DNA from: Monoplex corrugatus
Lineage: Eukaryota > Mollusca > Gastropoda > Littorinimorpha > Ranellidae
NCBI GenBank assembly: GCA_030674185.1
Contig: JAPXFY010000026.1
Coordinates: 47,928,732-47,941,231, forward strand
Direction: 5' to 3'
Length of the DNA: 12,500 nucleotides
How positions within the stretch are numbered: the stretch's first letter is position 1; every line of letters begins with the position of its first letter. The translations under genes and the position numbers were made by a program. Positions 1-6,850 of this stretch are shown piece after piece. The notes under the pieces were generated by a model, which ran no database searches, was not told the DNA's origin, and saw nothing but the letters and a program-made list of their open reading frames with translations.

Positions 1-116
1 ATTTTGAAGGATGAACTCAGTGCTTGTGTACCGGATACTATCATGGCGGAGACGGTTGCCTGGTCCGACTGCACTGTCAGGCGTGAATGGGACAGAGTGC
101 GCATGCGCCACAGGAA
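1..116 (+). pseudogene. PLE N-terminal fragment in frame 1, before a frameshift
   Basis: Frame 1 is open from base 1 to a TGA at 160-162. It ends in a charged stretch reading REWDRVRMRHRK around bases 85-114, which resembles the basic helical N-terminal region that precedes the PLE core. The main frame (frame 3) continues the same theme with EKFAKLQAKPK from about base 114, and has a TGA at 84-86 just before its first ATG. The simplest reading is that the coding region crosses from frame 1 to frame 3 near 107-117 through a small indel, so the ATG at 87 is probably not the true start. This is inference from residue character, not from an alignment. Confidence 0.5.
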
Positions 117-908
117 AAGTTTGCTAAGTTGCAGGCTAAACCAAAACATGACGATTGCGTGACCATTACTCCCGTCAGTGATCAAGAAACGCAAGAAATC
201 AAAAACAGGTGGGTGGTGAATCTGTCGGATCAAAGTTTGACTGAAGCAGAATTGTCAGTTTTGAGAAAGGGGCTCAATTTGGCGGTCACTCCAGACAAAC
301 TTCCCATCACGGAGTACATTACCAGCATTGAAGCTGCGTGTCAATGGATTGGTCCTGAAACAGAAGAGGCCACACACCTACGATCAGAGTGTGTGAATAT
401 CCTCAAACAGAGCAAACCCCCCAAATCCAACATTTCCAGGGATGAAAGACTTGCACTACGGGGATTGAGGAAGAAGGATTCCATCATGATTCTCCCAGAC
501 GACAAAGGCCGTGCCACAGTCATCTTACCCAAGGGGCGGTACTATGAGAAGGCTTACAATCTGCTAGATGACAAAAAGACCTACCAACAGCTGAGCAAAG
601 ATCCCACCAGCAAGTATACTGCCCGTCTGACCAAACTACTGCAAGGCCTACAGAAGTCAGGAGAACTCTCCTCAGAACAGTACCGCAGATTGTACCCCTC
701 AGCTACTGATGTGCCCAAGTTCTACGGACTGCCTAAAGTGCACAAGAAAGATGTACCCCTCCGTCCCATTGTCGCCTCTAGAGGATCCCTGATGTATGAG
801 ACGGCCCGATTCGTTGCAGACATCCTCTCGCCTTTGGTAGGAAAGACAGAACATTCCATTGCAAACAGTGCAGACCTGGTGAAGAAGCTGTCGAAGTTTG
901 TACCATAA
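87..908 (+). pseudogene. PLE protein, N-terminal half: reverse transcriptase fingers
   Basis: 273 codons, ending at an in-frame TAA (906-908). Residues 43-75 carry the conserved PLE upstream motif (VVNLS, then LTEAELSVLRKGLNLAVTP). Residues 135-160 (ILPDDKGRATVILPKGRYY) match the first RT block, where a lysine-rich loop contacts nucleotide and template. Residues 211-229 (KFYGLPKVHK then PLRPIVA) are the second RT block, highly characteristic of PLEs. The fragment breaks off just before catalytic motif A, and the same frame resumes straight after the stop, so this is the front half of one broken protein rather than a separate gene. The first ATG may be only a downstream methionine. Confidence 0.92.
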
Positions 909-2147
909 CCTGATGAGATTCTGGTGTCCTATGACGTCACAGCCCTGTTCACCAGTGTCCCTGTGAAGGACAGCATTGACATCATCAGGGGGAGGTTACA
1001 GATCGACAACAGCCTTTGGCAACGCACCAACCTGCCAGTGGAACACATCTGTGAACTGCTATCCTCCTGCCTCAACACCACCTACTTCACCTTTGAAGGA
1101 CACTTCTACCAACAGACAGAGGGTGCAGCCATGGGGTCCCCCGTGAGTCCCATTGTTGCCAACCTCTTTATGGAAAATTTCGAGGAGAAAGCTTTGGCGT
1201 CGTTCCACACTCCTCCACGCTACTGGGACCGCTACATGGACGACACTATGATTGTACTGAAAAGATCGGTGGTAGAAGACTTCACGAACCATCTCAACAA
1301 CCAACACCCTGCCATCAAGCTCACCTATGAGGTAGAAGAGAACGGCAGCATCACGATGTTGGATACCCGCATCACCCGGATGGAGACAGGCCTCGCCTTC
1401 TCCGTCTATAGAAAGCCGATCCACACGAACCAGTACTTACAATTCGACAGTCACCAGCCACTGGAACACAAGCTTGGAGTAATCCGCACCCTCACCCACC
1501 GAGCGAAGACCATCTGCTCTATCGACACCGCTAGAGAAGAAGAGGTACAGTACATCAAGAAAGTACTCAGTGTGTCGGGATACCAGAAGTGGGCCTGGGA
1601 TATTCCGGGAGGCAAGAAAACCATACCCTACCCCTCCACTGAACGGCCAACCCCTTCGAGAGGGCACATCTCCATGCCATACGTCAGCGGCGTCACTGAG
1701 GCTCTCAGCAGGAAGATCAGGAAGTTGGGAGTCAGTGTCCACGCCAAGCCCACCAACACCATCAGAAGCCAGTTAGTCCACCCCAAAGACAAACCAGACA
1801 AATTGGACACATCAGGGGTGATATACAAGATAGATTGCCAGGACTGTGACCATAGTTATATTGGCGAAACTGAGCGCAACTTGCACAAAAGATTAAAAGA
1901 ACACAAACGTGAGTCCTGTCCAGTGGGGGAACATCTGACCCACACCCAACACCACTTTGAAAAGGACAGTGTGCAAGTTCTCGACAAAGAAGCAAGATGG
2001 TTCCAGAGGGGAGTAAAGGAGGCAGATTACATCGCCGCAAGGAACCCCACCCTCAACCATGACCGGGGCCGACACAACCTGCCATCGGTGTACTCCTCAC
2101 TTATTCAGTCGCACTGTCGTGAGTTCGCTCACGGCGGTGCGCACTGA
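909..2147 (+). pseudogene. PLE protein, C-terminal half: RT palm plus GIY-YIG endonuclease
   Basis: Same frame as the preceding fragment, starting right after the TAA; no ATG is needed. Counting from codon 924: motif A VSYDVTALFTSVPV (residues 1-14), motif B GAAMGSPVSPIVANLF (67-82), catalytic motif C YMDD (104-107, bases 1233-1244), and a motif D/E region at 130-165. A linker at about 225-295 is rich in Pro, Lys and Ser. The GIY-YIG endonuclease spans 297-395: VIY (299-301), a Cys pair C305/C308 between the two halves as expected for the PLE zinc-binding variant, YIG (312-314), basic helix RLKEHKR, GEH with the likely catalytic Glu336, further His residues, and NPTLN near 374-378. Both active sites look intact. 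The role would be target nicking and target-primed reverse transcription. Confidence 0.93.
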
Positions 2148-2165
2148 AGCCAGTTCTCAACCCAG

Positions 2166-2233
2166 CAGTTGCGCTGAAGAAGTCGGCCGGATCGCCGATG
2201 AAAGCTACGCAGTAAGTAGCTTTTTTGTCACTG
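2166..2233 (+). ncRNA. Hammerhead-ribozyme-like motif in PLE 3' region (candidate)
   Basis: Nineteen bases after the PLE stop codon region the order of parts matches a hammerhead core. CTGAAGA is at 2174-2180. A stem follows (GTCGGC 2182-2187 with GCCGAT 2194-2199, six pairs including one G-U, loop of six). Then GAAA at 2200-2203, then a perfect five-pair stem (GCTAC 2204-2208 with GTAGC 2216-2220), then TT at 2221-2222 as the UH of the cleavage site. PLEs are known to carry hammerheads in their terminal repeats. Weak points: an extra A before stem II, and stem I is poor (only CAGT 2166-2169 with ACTG 2230-2233, with unpaired bases between). It is probably a decayed or minimal version. Confidence 0.4.
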
Positions 2234-2274
2234 AGAGACAGGTTCAGCCAGGTAGCTATTATGATATTAATATT

Positions 2275-2350
2275 ACCATCACTACAACTACTACACTACT
2301 ACTACTACTACTGCTGCTGCTACTACTATTACTACTACCACTACTAGTAC
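2275..2350 (+). repeat. ACT/ATT-rich trinucleotide microsatellite
   Basis: Imperfect (ACT)n with CTG and ATT interruptions, directly downstream of the PLE 3' sequence. It may be the element's 3' tail or a microsatellite it inserted into. Confidence 0.9.
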
Positions 2351-2351
2351 C

Positions 2352-2462
2352 GTTAACAAGAAACAGCCAAGAGTGTGGATGGGACCCAGAGCACCAATGC
2401 CTCACCACTCTCCGGACAAAACACCTCCCAAGCTCCCGACACCATTCGATAGCCATTTCATC
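2352..2462 (+). repeat. Direct repeat DR1, copy 1
   Basis: About 111 bp beginning GTTAACAAGAAAC and containing GTGTGGATGGGACCCAGAGC. It is repeated at 2986-3094 in the same orientation with roughly 85% identity by eye. It starts immediately after the ACT microsatellite. It is not a recognised family. Short open frames across it look incidental. Confidence 0.85.
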
Positions 2463-2985
2463 AAGCAAAGGGGCTGGGGGTGGGGGTGGGGGGATAGTCC
2501 ATGTGTTTCACGACCAGTTCAGCCTCGGTCATCAGTTACCTTGTTCACAAACCGAATGTCAAGGTGGGGAGGTGACACACCCCGGGACATAGCCACACAA
2601 CGCGCATCAACCAGGTCCAACCCAGCCACCGAACCAAGTGAGAATGGAAGAGCCCTCTCTCGCCCCACTCTGGTCTTCATCTCTCTTTTGGGCAGCCCGC
2701 CCTGCCACCAGCTCGTATAGCTGCCAGCTTTTTCCCCTTACTATAGTCTCGACATTTAGCAGTCAGAAGCTCCCAACGTTGCCTTACTTAACCACGGGGT
2801 TTATTTCAGTGGCCGCGAAAGTGGCCAGACATGATGCTCCATACACAGCCCACTTTGCTGATCAGCAAGGTCTGATATGCCTTGAAAGGGATCCCAAGTT
2901 TGCTGTTTTTCCCAGCAGCCAGCAGGTCTTTCCCTGCAGTCATCAGACCAGATTGCCTGAAGTCAGTGGTAAGCCACAAGCCAAA
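2463..2985. other. Unassigned 523 bp segment between direct repeats
   Basis: No recognisable gene. Minor open frames (for example 2638-3123 on +) have compositions typical of noncoding DNA and no known domain. A pyrimidine tract ending in TTTATTTCAG near 2800-2810 resembles a splice acceptor but has no coding context. The flanking direct repeats make it a candidate internal region of a non-autonomous element, or a segment caught between two copies of the same repeat. Confidence 0.4.
2470..2493 (+). other. G-quadruplex motif
   Basis: Four G runs of 4, 5, 5 and 6 separated by CT, T and T. This meets the standard G4 pattern with very short loops, which is the most stable kind. It lies just after DR1 copy 1. 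Confidence 0.75.
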
Positions 2986-3094
2986 GTTAACAAGAAACAT
3001 CCGAGGGTGTGGATGGGACCCAGAGCACCAATGCCTCACCACTCTCCAGACACTCACCTACCAAACTCCCGACGCCACACGATAGCTATTTCAT
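2986..3094 (+). repeat. Direct repeat DR1, copy 2
   Basis: Second copy of the ~110 bp repeat at 2352-2462, offset 634 bp and in the same orientation. It shares GTTAACAAGAAAC, GTGTGGATGGGACCCAGAGC, CACCAATGCCTCACCACTCT and a CGATAGC/TATTTCAT-like end. Confidence 0.85.
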
Positions 3095-3179
3095 GTCGGA
3101 TACACGCACCAATACGTCAATGAGCATAAATAGAGTTCTTACAAAATAACAATAGGTCATCGCATGAAACTAGATACAG

Positions 3180-3430
3180 GGGATAATGATACACCTGAAA
3201 AAATGAAACTTTTCAGACATACAAACAAGATAGCAAACACAAACACACATAAATATACTCACAGGTAGTCTACATGCGTATCATACATGCATTAGAAGGG
3301 GGGGGGAAGGGATACATCTGAGAAATGCAATCTTTCAGATACATACACAAGAAAGCAAACACAAACACACAAGAATATACTTACAGGTAATACATGAATA
3401 ACATGCATACATTAAAAGGGGAGGGGAATG
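3180..3430 (+). repeat. Diverged tandem dimer, period about 122 bp
   Basis: Two adjacent units share in order TTTCAGA, ACA-rich sequence, GCAAACACAAACACACA (3233 and 3355), a TATACT-ACAGGTA block, ATACATGCAT-like sequence and a final AAGGGG run. Unit 1 is about 3180-3302 and unit 2 about 3303-3430. It is noncoding, of unknown family. Confidence 0.8.
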
Positions 3431-3439
3431 GGGTTACCG

Positions 3440-3650
3440 GGTCAACACAGTAATTACGGTTCAGCCCATCAAAGGAGGTGACTACTATTTTAAGACTTTT
3501 TCTAAAAGGTTTCATATGCTTGTCCTCGCATACAGTATATATGCGAAGACTTTATTCAATTTAAATATTGTTCGCATGAGATTCGAACTCACGCAAACGT
3601 GTGTTTAGATCAGAAGGAGAGTGCTCTACTTCTCATCCAACCAGTCTGGC
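3440..3650 (-). mobile_element. tRNA-derived SINE, minus strand, degenerate
   Basis: On the minus strand, 3650 to 3570 reads like a tRNA head. The B box is GAGTTCGAATCT. A T-arm with five pairs (3588-3592 with 3576-3580) encloses a seven-base loop TTCGAAT. An anticodon-like CCTTCTGATC stretch and a weak A box near 3633-3643 lie upstream. Acceptor and anticodon stems do not pair properly, so this is not a functional tRNA. Downstream on the minus strand lies AT-rich sequence with a 7 bp hairpin (3526-3532 with 3540-3546), which may be the SINE body. The 3' boundary is a guess. Confidence 0.5.
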
Positions 3651-3661
3651 TGGCCCAGTCT

Positions 3662-3853
3662 TTAACTCTTTGATTCCCACACCCTGTTCACCAGCATCTT
3701 GCATTATCAACTATGCTAGCAAAGCAAAAGTTAACCCTTTGCTTCCCTCACCCTATCTACCAGCTTCTTGCAGGAAGCTGGTAGATAGGGTGAGGGAAGC
3801 AAATGGTTAAATTTTTGCTGTTGGTGGATAAGGTGCAGGAGTCAAAGGGTTAA
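3662..3853. mobile_element. Outer palindromic MITE-like element bounded by TTAA
   Basis: The left end TTAACTCTTTGATTCCCACA (3662 on) is the imperfect inverted complement of the right end, which runs TGCAGGAGTCAAAGGGTTAA up to 3853. Both ends fall on TTAA, the target and excision site of piggyBac-type transposons, with C-rich termini as in that superfamily. A second palindrome (3731-3810) sits inside. No transposase is present, so it would be non-autonomous. Confidence 0.55.
3731..3810. mobile_element. Inner near-perfect palindrome with TTAA ends (nested MITE-like)
   Basis: Arms 3731-3767 and 3774-3810 are 37 bp each, complementary except at one position, with a 6-base loop TTGCAG. It begins TTAACCCTTTGC and ends GCAAATGGTTAA. 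The arms also resemble the ends of the outer element (3662-3853), so the region holds four copies of one terminal motif, two in each orientation. The size (80 bp) is very small for a transposable element. Alternatives are a fold-back relic or two internally deleted copies. Confidence 0.7.
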
Positions 3854-3889
3854 AGTGTGTGCTTGACCGCGAAAGTCAAGAGTTTGCCT

Positions 3890-3911
3890 CCACCCCCCCC
3901 CCCACCCCCCA
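3890..3911 (+). repeat. C-rich tract
   Basis: Near-continuous C run interrupted by single A bases. The complementary strand is a G-run tract with G4 potential. Confidence 0.7.
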
Positions 3912-3966
3912 TTTGGGTCACTAATTTCCTACGTTGGTTGGTTGTTTCTTTTGATGAAGCTGTGGA

Positions 3967-4093
3967 CTCGAGATCTGATATCTTGAATTCAATCCCAGCC
4001 TGCAACATTATCAACTAGCCAGTTGGCTGCCCATCTTAATGTCTCCATCATTCTGATGGTGTCAGCGTAGTGTTTCTCGGGTCCCCTCTTTTC
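3967..4093 (+). mobile_element. SINE fragment, family S1 copy A (head end plus body)
   Basis: Contains a tRNA B-box-like GAATTCAATCCC (3985-3996) in the context GATCTGATATCTTGAATTC, followed by body sequence with CATCTTAATGTCTCCATCAT and TGATGGTGTCAGC up to about 4070, then a CTT-rich tail. The head is shared with 9240-9290 (minus) and 11425-11465 (plus), and the body with 12189-12255 (plus). The A box is not recognisable here. Confidence 0.6.
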
Positions 4094-4195
4094 GTCTTCT
4101 TCTTCTTCTTCTTCTTCTTCTTCTTCTTCTTCTTCTTCTTCTTCTCCTCCTCCTCCTCCTCCTTCTTGTACCTCTTCTTCTTCTTCTTCTTTTTC
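4094..4195 (+). repeat. CTT/CTC trinucleotide microsatellite
   Basis: Pure (CTT)n over roughly 50 bp, a short (CTC)n block near 4144-4162, then CTT again with one interruption. It lies at the 3' end of the SINE fragment and is probably an expanded tail. Minus-strand open frames of poly-Glu or poly-Arg across it are artefacts. Confidence 0.95.
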
Positions 4196-4315
4196 CAGGG
4201 GCAAAAATGAGGTGGGTGTAAATTGACATGTCACCGTTGGTCACCTACCTGGACCCAGTGCGTTAGGTGCATGTAAAGAGTTAACGAAGTGTAAGAAAAG
4301 AGAGCAAAAACGACA

Positions 4316-4341
4316 GGGTGGGGTGGGGGTGGGGCTGGGGG
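4316..4341 (+). other. G-quadruplex motif
   Basis: Five G runs (3, 4, 5, 4, 5) separated by T, T, T and CT. It is one of the strongest G4 signatures in the window. Confidence 0.75.
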
Positions 4342-4349
4342 ACACAAGG

Positions 4350-4606
4350 TCAAGCGGTGAGAGGTTTATGGTCTAAGTACCTTGGATGAAGGGGAAAGAA
4401 CCCAAACACTGCTGGCTGCAGACAAACTCGGTCACTACAACTACGTTTGACGACCTTCAAAACGCTGACGAAACAACGCTGGTATGGCTGACACCTGTCT
4501 GGAAATAAAAGAAAGAAAAATAGATAGATAGACAAATAAAACAATATACATAAATAAATGAAAGAAAGAAGAAGAGAGCAGAAAAAGAAAGAGAAGAAAA
4601 GAGATA
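4350..4606 (+). mobile_element. Retroposon remnant with A-rich tail
   Basis: 4399-4440 (ACCCAAACACTGCTGGCTGC then AGACAAACTCGGTCAC) recurs at 11348-11390 with about 80% identity, so it is dispersed repeat sequence. It runs on to CACCTGTCTGG near 4500 and then into an A-rich stretch with GATA, AAAT and GAAA units (4504-4606), as expected of a retroposon tail. The family is unknown. Confidence 0.4.
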
Positions 4607-4607
4607 C

Positions 4608-4695
4608 AGGGGAGGGGGGGGAAGGAGCAGGGGAGGGGGGGAAGGAGCAGGGGAGGGGGGGAAGGAGCAGGGGAGGGGGGGGGAAGGAGCAGGGG
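4608..4695 (+). repeat. 20 bp G-rich minisatellite, about 4 copies
   Basis: Unit GAAGGAGCAGGGGAGGGGGG starts at 4621, 4641 and 4661 with exact 20 bp spacing. A final copy is lengthened by extra G bases. It is purine-only on the plus strand, so it could form a G4 or triplex. Confidence 0.9.
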
Positions 4696-4841
4696 TCCCA
4701 AGCTACTTTAGATGCAGATAGTTCAGCACCACTTGCAAAATTTCATGAGAGAAATAACATTTTTTTTCGTATTCTGAATTCCAGATATATTTCAAAGTGT
4801 CTGGCATCGTTCAAGCAAATAGTAAGAACAGTAATAATAAC

Positions 4842-4895
4842 AATCATCATCATCATTATCATCATCATCATCATCATCATCATCATAATCATCAT
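4842..4895 (+). repeat. ATC microsatellite
   Basis: (ATC)n with a few ATT or ATA interruptions. The flanking 4700-4840 and 4896-5058 hold nothing I recognise. Confidence 0.95.
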
Positions 4896-5058
4896 GTCCC
4901 TTGCCGCATGCATTTCCATTTTCACTCAATAGGCCACAGTGTTCCTTCACTATCATGCCCTCCACCCGTAGTAGTAATGTAGTAATAAAATGAGAATGAC
5001 TGCCAGGAACTGACAAGAAAGGAAAATGAAAGGGAAAGAAGGATTGTTTCAGGTACTG

Positions 5059-5261
5059 ATTATAAAGCAAGGAAAATGTAGAGAGAATGTCCTAGCCCCA
5101 ACAGAGGGTAAGAAGGGTTGTTTCCCTTGATATCCCCAAGAGATGGACACAAGAATTATTCTCTTGATAGCGCCAAGAGAGGAAGAACTGGATAAAGCGA
5201 GGAAAATTTAGAGAGAATGTTATAGCCCCAACAGAGGGTAAGAAGGGTTCTTTCCCTTAAT
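5059..5261 (+). repeat. Duplicated flank of the minisatellite (132 bp offset)
   Basis: A ~70 bp block (5059-5131: AAGCAAGGAAAATGTAGAGA, then the CCCCAACAGAGGGTAAG unit) recurs at 5191-5261 with few changes. This non-satellite sequence was therefore duplicated together with satellite units, a higher-order arrangement at the array's left edge. Confidence 0.8.
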
Positions 5262-6850
5262 TGCTCCAAGAGGGGGAAGGAATTGTTTCCCATGATAGCC
5301 GGAAGTGAGGGAAAGGAGGATTGTTTCCCTTGATAATAAAATAACCACATAGCCCTAAAAAAGGGGAAAAATTGATAGCCCCAGAACAGGGGAAAAGGAT
5401 TGTTTCCCTGGATAGCCTTGAAATAGGAAAACAGGGATTGTTTCCCTTGATAGCCTTAAAATAGGAAAACAATGATTATTTCCCTTGATAGCCGCAAGAT
5501 TAGGAAAAAAGCATTGTTTCCTCGATAGCCCCAAGAGCGACAAAGGATTCTTTCCATTGATTAGGCCAAGACAGAGAGAGAAAGGATTGTTTCCTTTGAT
5601 AACCCCAACAGAGGGTAAGAAGGGTTGTTTCCCTTGATAGTCCCAAAAGAGCAAAACAATTGTTTCCCCTGATAGCCCCAAGAGAGGGAAAGGATCGTTT
5701 CCCTTGATGGCCCCAAGAGAGGGAAAGGATCGTTTCCCTTGATGGCCCCAAGAGAGGGAAAGGATCGTTTCCCTTGATGGCCCCAAGAGAGGGAAAGGAT
5801 CGTTTCCCTTGATGGCCCCAAGAGAGGGAAAGGATCGTTTCCCTTGATGGCCCCAAGAGAGGGAAAGGATCGTTTCCCTTGATGGCCCCAAGAGAGGGAA
5901 AGGATCGTTTCCCTTGATGGCCCCAAGAGAGAGAAACAAAAATTGTTTTCCTTGATAGTCCGAAAAGAGTGAAAGAAGGACTGTTTCTCTTGATAGCCCC
6001 AAGAAAGAGAAAGAATTGTTTCCCTTGATAATCCCAAAGAGGTGATGGGATTGCTTCCCTTGATAGCGCCAACGGAGAGAAAGAAGGATTGTTTCCCTTG
6101 ATAGCGACAACATAGAAAAAAGAAGGACTATTTCCCTTGATAGCCCCAAGGGAAGGGAAAGAGGGGTTGTTTCCCTTGATAGCTCCAAGGGCGGAAAAGA
6201 GGTGTTGTTTCCCTTGATAGCTCCAAGGGCGGGACAGAGGGGTTGTTTCCCTTGATAGCTCCAAGGGGCGGGAAAGAGGGGTTGTTTCCCTTGATAGCTC
6301 CAAGGGGCGGGAAAGAGGGGTTGTTTCCCTTGATAGCTCCAAGGGCGGAAAACAGGTGTTGTTTCCCTTGATAGCTCCAAGGGCGGGAAAGAGGGGTTGT
6401 TTCCCTTAATAGCTCCAAGGGGCGGGAAAGAGGGTTGTTTCCCTTGATAGCTCCAAGGGCGGTACAGAGGGGTTGTTTCCCTTAATAGCTCCAAGGGCGG
6501 GAAAGAGGGGTTGTTTCCCTTAATAGCTCCAAGGGGCGGGAAAGAGGGGTTGTTTCCCTTGATAGCTCCAAAGGTGGAAAAGAGGGGTTGTTTCCCTTGA
6601 TAGCTCCAAGAGCGGAACAGAGGGGTTGTTTCCCTTGATAGCTCCAAGGGCGGGACAGAGGGATTGTTTCCCTTGATAGCTCCAAGGGCGGGACAGAGGG
6701 ATTGCTTCCCTTGATAGCTCCAAGGGCGGGACAGAGGGGTTGTTTCCCTTGATAGCTCCAAGGGCGGGACAGAGGGGTTGTTTCCCTTGATAGCCCCAAG
6801 AAAGAGAAAGAAAGGCAAGTGGGAGAAAGAAGGGCTGTTCCCCTTGATAG
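5094..6850 (+). repeat. 35/38 bp minisatellite array, about 45-50 copies
   Basis: The array is built on a core TTGTTTCCCTTGATAGCCCC (or AGCTCC) AAGA/GGG. Three zones are visible: a diverged zone (5094-5675), a perfect 35 bp zone (5676-5920) and diverged copies to about 6150, then a 38 bp subfamily with CCAAGGGCGGGA to 6800. Period 38 is seen directly at 6626, 6664 and 6702. Each unit contains the short inverted pair CCTTG and CAAGG, so either strand can fold into a series of small hairpins. The minus strand has no stop codon in any frame over most of it, giving a frame of 541 codons (5355-6980). I regard that as a by-product of unit composition. Confidence 0.97.
5676..5920 (+). repeat. Seven identical 35 bp units inside the minisatellite
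   Basis: Units start at 5676, 5711, 5746, 5781, 5816, 5851 and 5886 and agree at every base. Neighbouring units on both sides differ from one another. This marks a recent local expansion, or a conversion event, or an assembly-sensitive region. Confidence 0.95.

Larger units (their letters stand above)
1..2350 (+). mobile_element. Penelope-like retroelement (PLE), 5' end outside window
   Basis: The reading frame encodes the PLE hallmark pair, a telomerase-like reverse transcriptase followed by a C-terminal GIY-YIG endonuclease. It is followed by about 200 bp of 3' sequence with two tandem hairpins and an ACT-rich microsatellite. The 5' end is not in the window, because recognisable protein sequence already runs from base 1. 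The copy is degenerate: one in-frame TAA at 906-908 and a probable frameshift near 107-117. Most of the element remains readable, so it was active fairly recently. Family assignment within PLEs (Poseidon, Neptune and others) was not possible by eye. Confidence 0.93.

Noticed and set aside
906..908. Programmed recoding at the PLE stop codon
   Set aside because: The codon is TAA, not the TGA used for selenocysteine, and no slippery site or recoding structure is evident. A simple nonsense mutation is more likely.
1059..2075. Several minus-strand frames of 60-121 codons opposite the PLE
   Set aside because: They are shadows of the PLE coding strand, whose plus-strand frame has clear RT and endonuclease motifs.
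2638..3123. 161-codon plus-strand frame across the segment between the direct repeats
   Set aside because: It runs into DR1 copy 2, has proline/serine-rich composition typical of chance frames, and shows no domain.
3989..4244. Minus-strand frames rich in Glu and Arg
   Set aside because: They are translations of the CTT/CTC microsatellite in different frames.
5094..6850. CRISPR-like regular repeat array
   Set aside because: Units are contiguous head-to-tail without unique spacers, and the surrounding sequence is eukaryotic retroelement DNA with no cas genes.
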